The notes under the pieces: generated by a model
Seen by the model: the letters and a program-made list of their open reading frames with translations, nothing else
Told to the model about the DNA's origin: nothing
The model's database searches: none
Program-made: the position numbers and the translations under genes
Shown here: in pieces, positions 62,824 through 64,000 of the stretch
Layout: every line of letters starts with the position of its first letter
Position numbering within the stretch: position 1 is the stretch's first letter
Assembly (NCBI RefSeq): GCF_009834365.1
Contig: NZ_CP041348.1
Span: 2,951,001-3,015,000 of the forward strand
Direction of reading: 5' to 3'
Source: Komagataeibacter xylinus
GTDB taxonomy: Bacteria; Pseudomonadota; Alphaproteobacteria; Acetobacterales; Acetobacteraceae
DNA: 64,000 bases

Positions 62824-64000
62824 ATGATGCCAGACCGCCCTGCTCCGCCCCACTCCACCCAAAACACCGCCTGGCGGTTTGAAAAAACATCCGGGCCTGA
62901 TCAGAACAGCTTGCCGGAAGTGTTTGCCTCCGTGCAGGTGCCGCAGGCCGGAGCCTCATGGTTGCGGCGGCTGCTGGCCTTCATGGGGCCGGGCTATATG
63001 GTGTCGGTTGGTTATATGGACCCCGGCAACTGGGCGACCGACCTGCAGGGCGGGGCACAGTTTGGCTATACGCTGCTGGCTGTCATCGGGCTGTCAAACT
63101 TTATGGCCGTGCTGCTGCAATCGCTTTCGGCCCGGCTGGGCATCGCCACCGGGCGCGATCTGGCGCAGGCCTGCCGCGACCATTTTCCCCCCACCGTGAA
63201 CATCGTGCTGTGGCTGGCCTGCGAACTGGCCATCACGGCGTGCGACCTTGCGGAAGTCATCGGCACGGCAGTGGCGTTACAACTGCTGTTTGGCATATCC
63301 CTGCTCATGGGGGCGGTCATATCGGTGCTCGATGTTTTTATCGTGCTCTTTCTCATGAACCGGGGTTTCCGTTACCTCGAAGCTTTCGTGATCGGGCTGC
63401 TCAGCATTATTGCCCTATGCTTTGCGGTGCAGGTTATTGCTGCCCACCCGCCCATTGCCGCCATGCTGGCAGGTTTCATGCCCCGCGCCGCAATCGTGAC
63501 CAACAGTCAGATGCTCTATATCGCCATTGGCATCATCGGGGCGACGGTCATGCCACATAACCTCTACCTGCATTCCTCCATCGTGCAGACCCGCGCCTTT
63601 CCCCGCACCGAGCCCGGGCGGCGGGATGCGATCCGCTGGGCAACATGGGACAGCACGATTGCGCTCATGCTGGCGCTGTTCATCAACGCCGCCATCCTGA
63701 TCGTGGCGGCAGCGGCGTTTCACACCAGCGGCCATCAGGACGTAGCCGAGATCGAGGATGCTTACCGCCTGCTCTCCCCCATTCTGGGGCTGGGCATTGC
63801 GTCCACGCTGTTTGCGGTCGCACTGCTGGCGGCGGGCACCAACTCCACCATTACCGGCACGCTGGCCGGGCAGATCATCATGGAAGGTTTTTTGCGGCTG
63901 CACATGCCGCCCTGGGCCCGGCGGCTGCTCACGCGCGGGCTGGCCATCGCCCCGGTGGTGGCGGTAACAGCACTTTATGGCGACCAGGGCGTGGGGCGGC
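62824..64000 (+). CDS. mntH: NRAMP-family Mn2+/divalent metal transporter, cut by the window end
   Basis: The frame is open from ATG 62824 (a second ATG at 62827) to the last base, giving at least 392 residues. It has the first-helix metal motif [15 protein letters not shown], the sixth-helix [15 protein letters not shown] motif and the [21 protein letters not shown] block, all typical of MntH. It imports manganese with protons, which supports peroxide defence such as the OxyR system earlier in the window. The C-terminus lies outside. Confidence 0.92.
   Translation, partial: MMPDRPAPPHSTQNTAWRFEKTSGPDQNSLPEVFASVQVPQAGASWLRRLLAFMGPGYMVSVGYMDPGNWATDLQGGAQFGYTLLAVIGLSNFMAVLLQSLSARLGIATGRDLAQACRDHFPPTVNIVLWLACELAITACDLAEVIGTAVALQLLFGISLLMGAVISVLDVFIVLFLMNRGFRYLEAFVIGLLSIIALCFAVQVIAAHPPIAAMLAGFMPRAAIVTNSQMLYIAIGIIGATVMPHNLYLHSSIVQTRAFPRTEPGRRDAIRWATWDSTIALMLALFINAAILIVAAAAFHTSGHQDVAEIEDAYRLLSPILGLGIASTLFAVALLAAGTNSTITGTLAGQIIMEGFLRLHMPPWARRLLTRGLAIAPVVAVTALYGDQGVGR

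Noticed and set aside
1..64000. CRISPR array, tRNA, rRNA or prophage
   Set aside because: No evenly spaced direct repeats, no tRNA cloverleaf with GTTCRANNC-type arm, no rRNA sequence and no phage structural genes were noticed on reading both strands.

Overview
The window looks like a chromosomal segment of an acetic acid bacterium, most likely Komagataeibacter or a close relative in the Acetobacteraceae. The reasons are the high GC coding sequence, an intact 930-bp insertion sequence of the IS1031 type (61585-62514), a dispersed intergenic hairpin repeat at 15125-15205 and 52751-52832 that I associate with these bacteria, and many outer-membrane and redox genes typical of the group. No rRNA, tRNA, CRISPR array or prophage was seen.

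Layout: 1-10.3 kb holds housekeeping and stress genes: a thiopurine methyltransferase-like protein, an HWE-type histidine kinase, wrbA, a LysR regulator with a pirin, a phosphoribosyltransferase, a MYG1-type protein, three very small membrane or lipoprotein genes, and an SDR overlapping a sugar epimerase. 10.3-11.0 kb is an AT-rich patch with a CPCC-domain gene and a frameshifted gene resembling contact-dependent-inhibition immunity genes. 11.1-15.1 kb is a four-gene peptide-type ABC importer with no binding protein. 15.2-30.7 kb is the most striking part: two divergent gene sets around a LysR regulator. The minus-strand set encodes an SsuD-like flavin monooxygenase, a 2-hydroxyacid dehydrogenase, a class II aldolase, a cysteine-dioxygenase-type thiol dioxygenase and a four-domain rhodanese, followed by a CMD/AhpD pair. 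The plus-strand set encodes a redoxin, a flavin reductase and a complete SsuABC-type importer, followed by a periplasmic thioredoxin and a TonB receptor. I read this as an organosulfur capture and breakdown island with an unusual enzyme set.

30.9-40.9 kb has a second TonB receptor, a decayed IS5-family transposase, a 2-keto-4-pentenoate hydratase with a hydroxyacid dehydrogenase, a BASS transporter, an N-acyl-D-amino-acid deacylase-like amidohydrolase and an OprP-type porin. 40.9-42.5 kb is a very AT-rich island with a decayed membrane gene resembling GtrII glucosyltransferases. 42.5-52.6 kb has small secreted proteins, an extradiol dioxygenase, a YceI protein, a TetR-controlled EmrAB-OMF tripartite efflux operon, a glucoamylase-family protein and a semialdehyde dehydrogenase. 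52.8-56.2 kb is the peroxide defence locus ahpF-ahpC/oxyR with an OxyR-like site. 56.3-64 kb holds a secreted protein, a CNNM/CBS protein, an acyl-CoA dehydrogenase-like enzyme, an RcnB-like protein, a broken uracil-DNA-glycosylase-like gene, the IS1031 element, and the start of mntH, which runs off the end.

All family assignments rest on motifs read by eye from the translations. No database search was possible.
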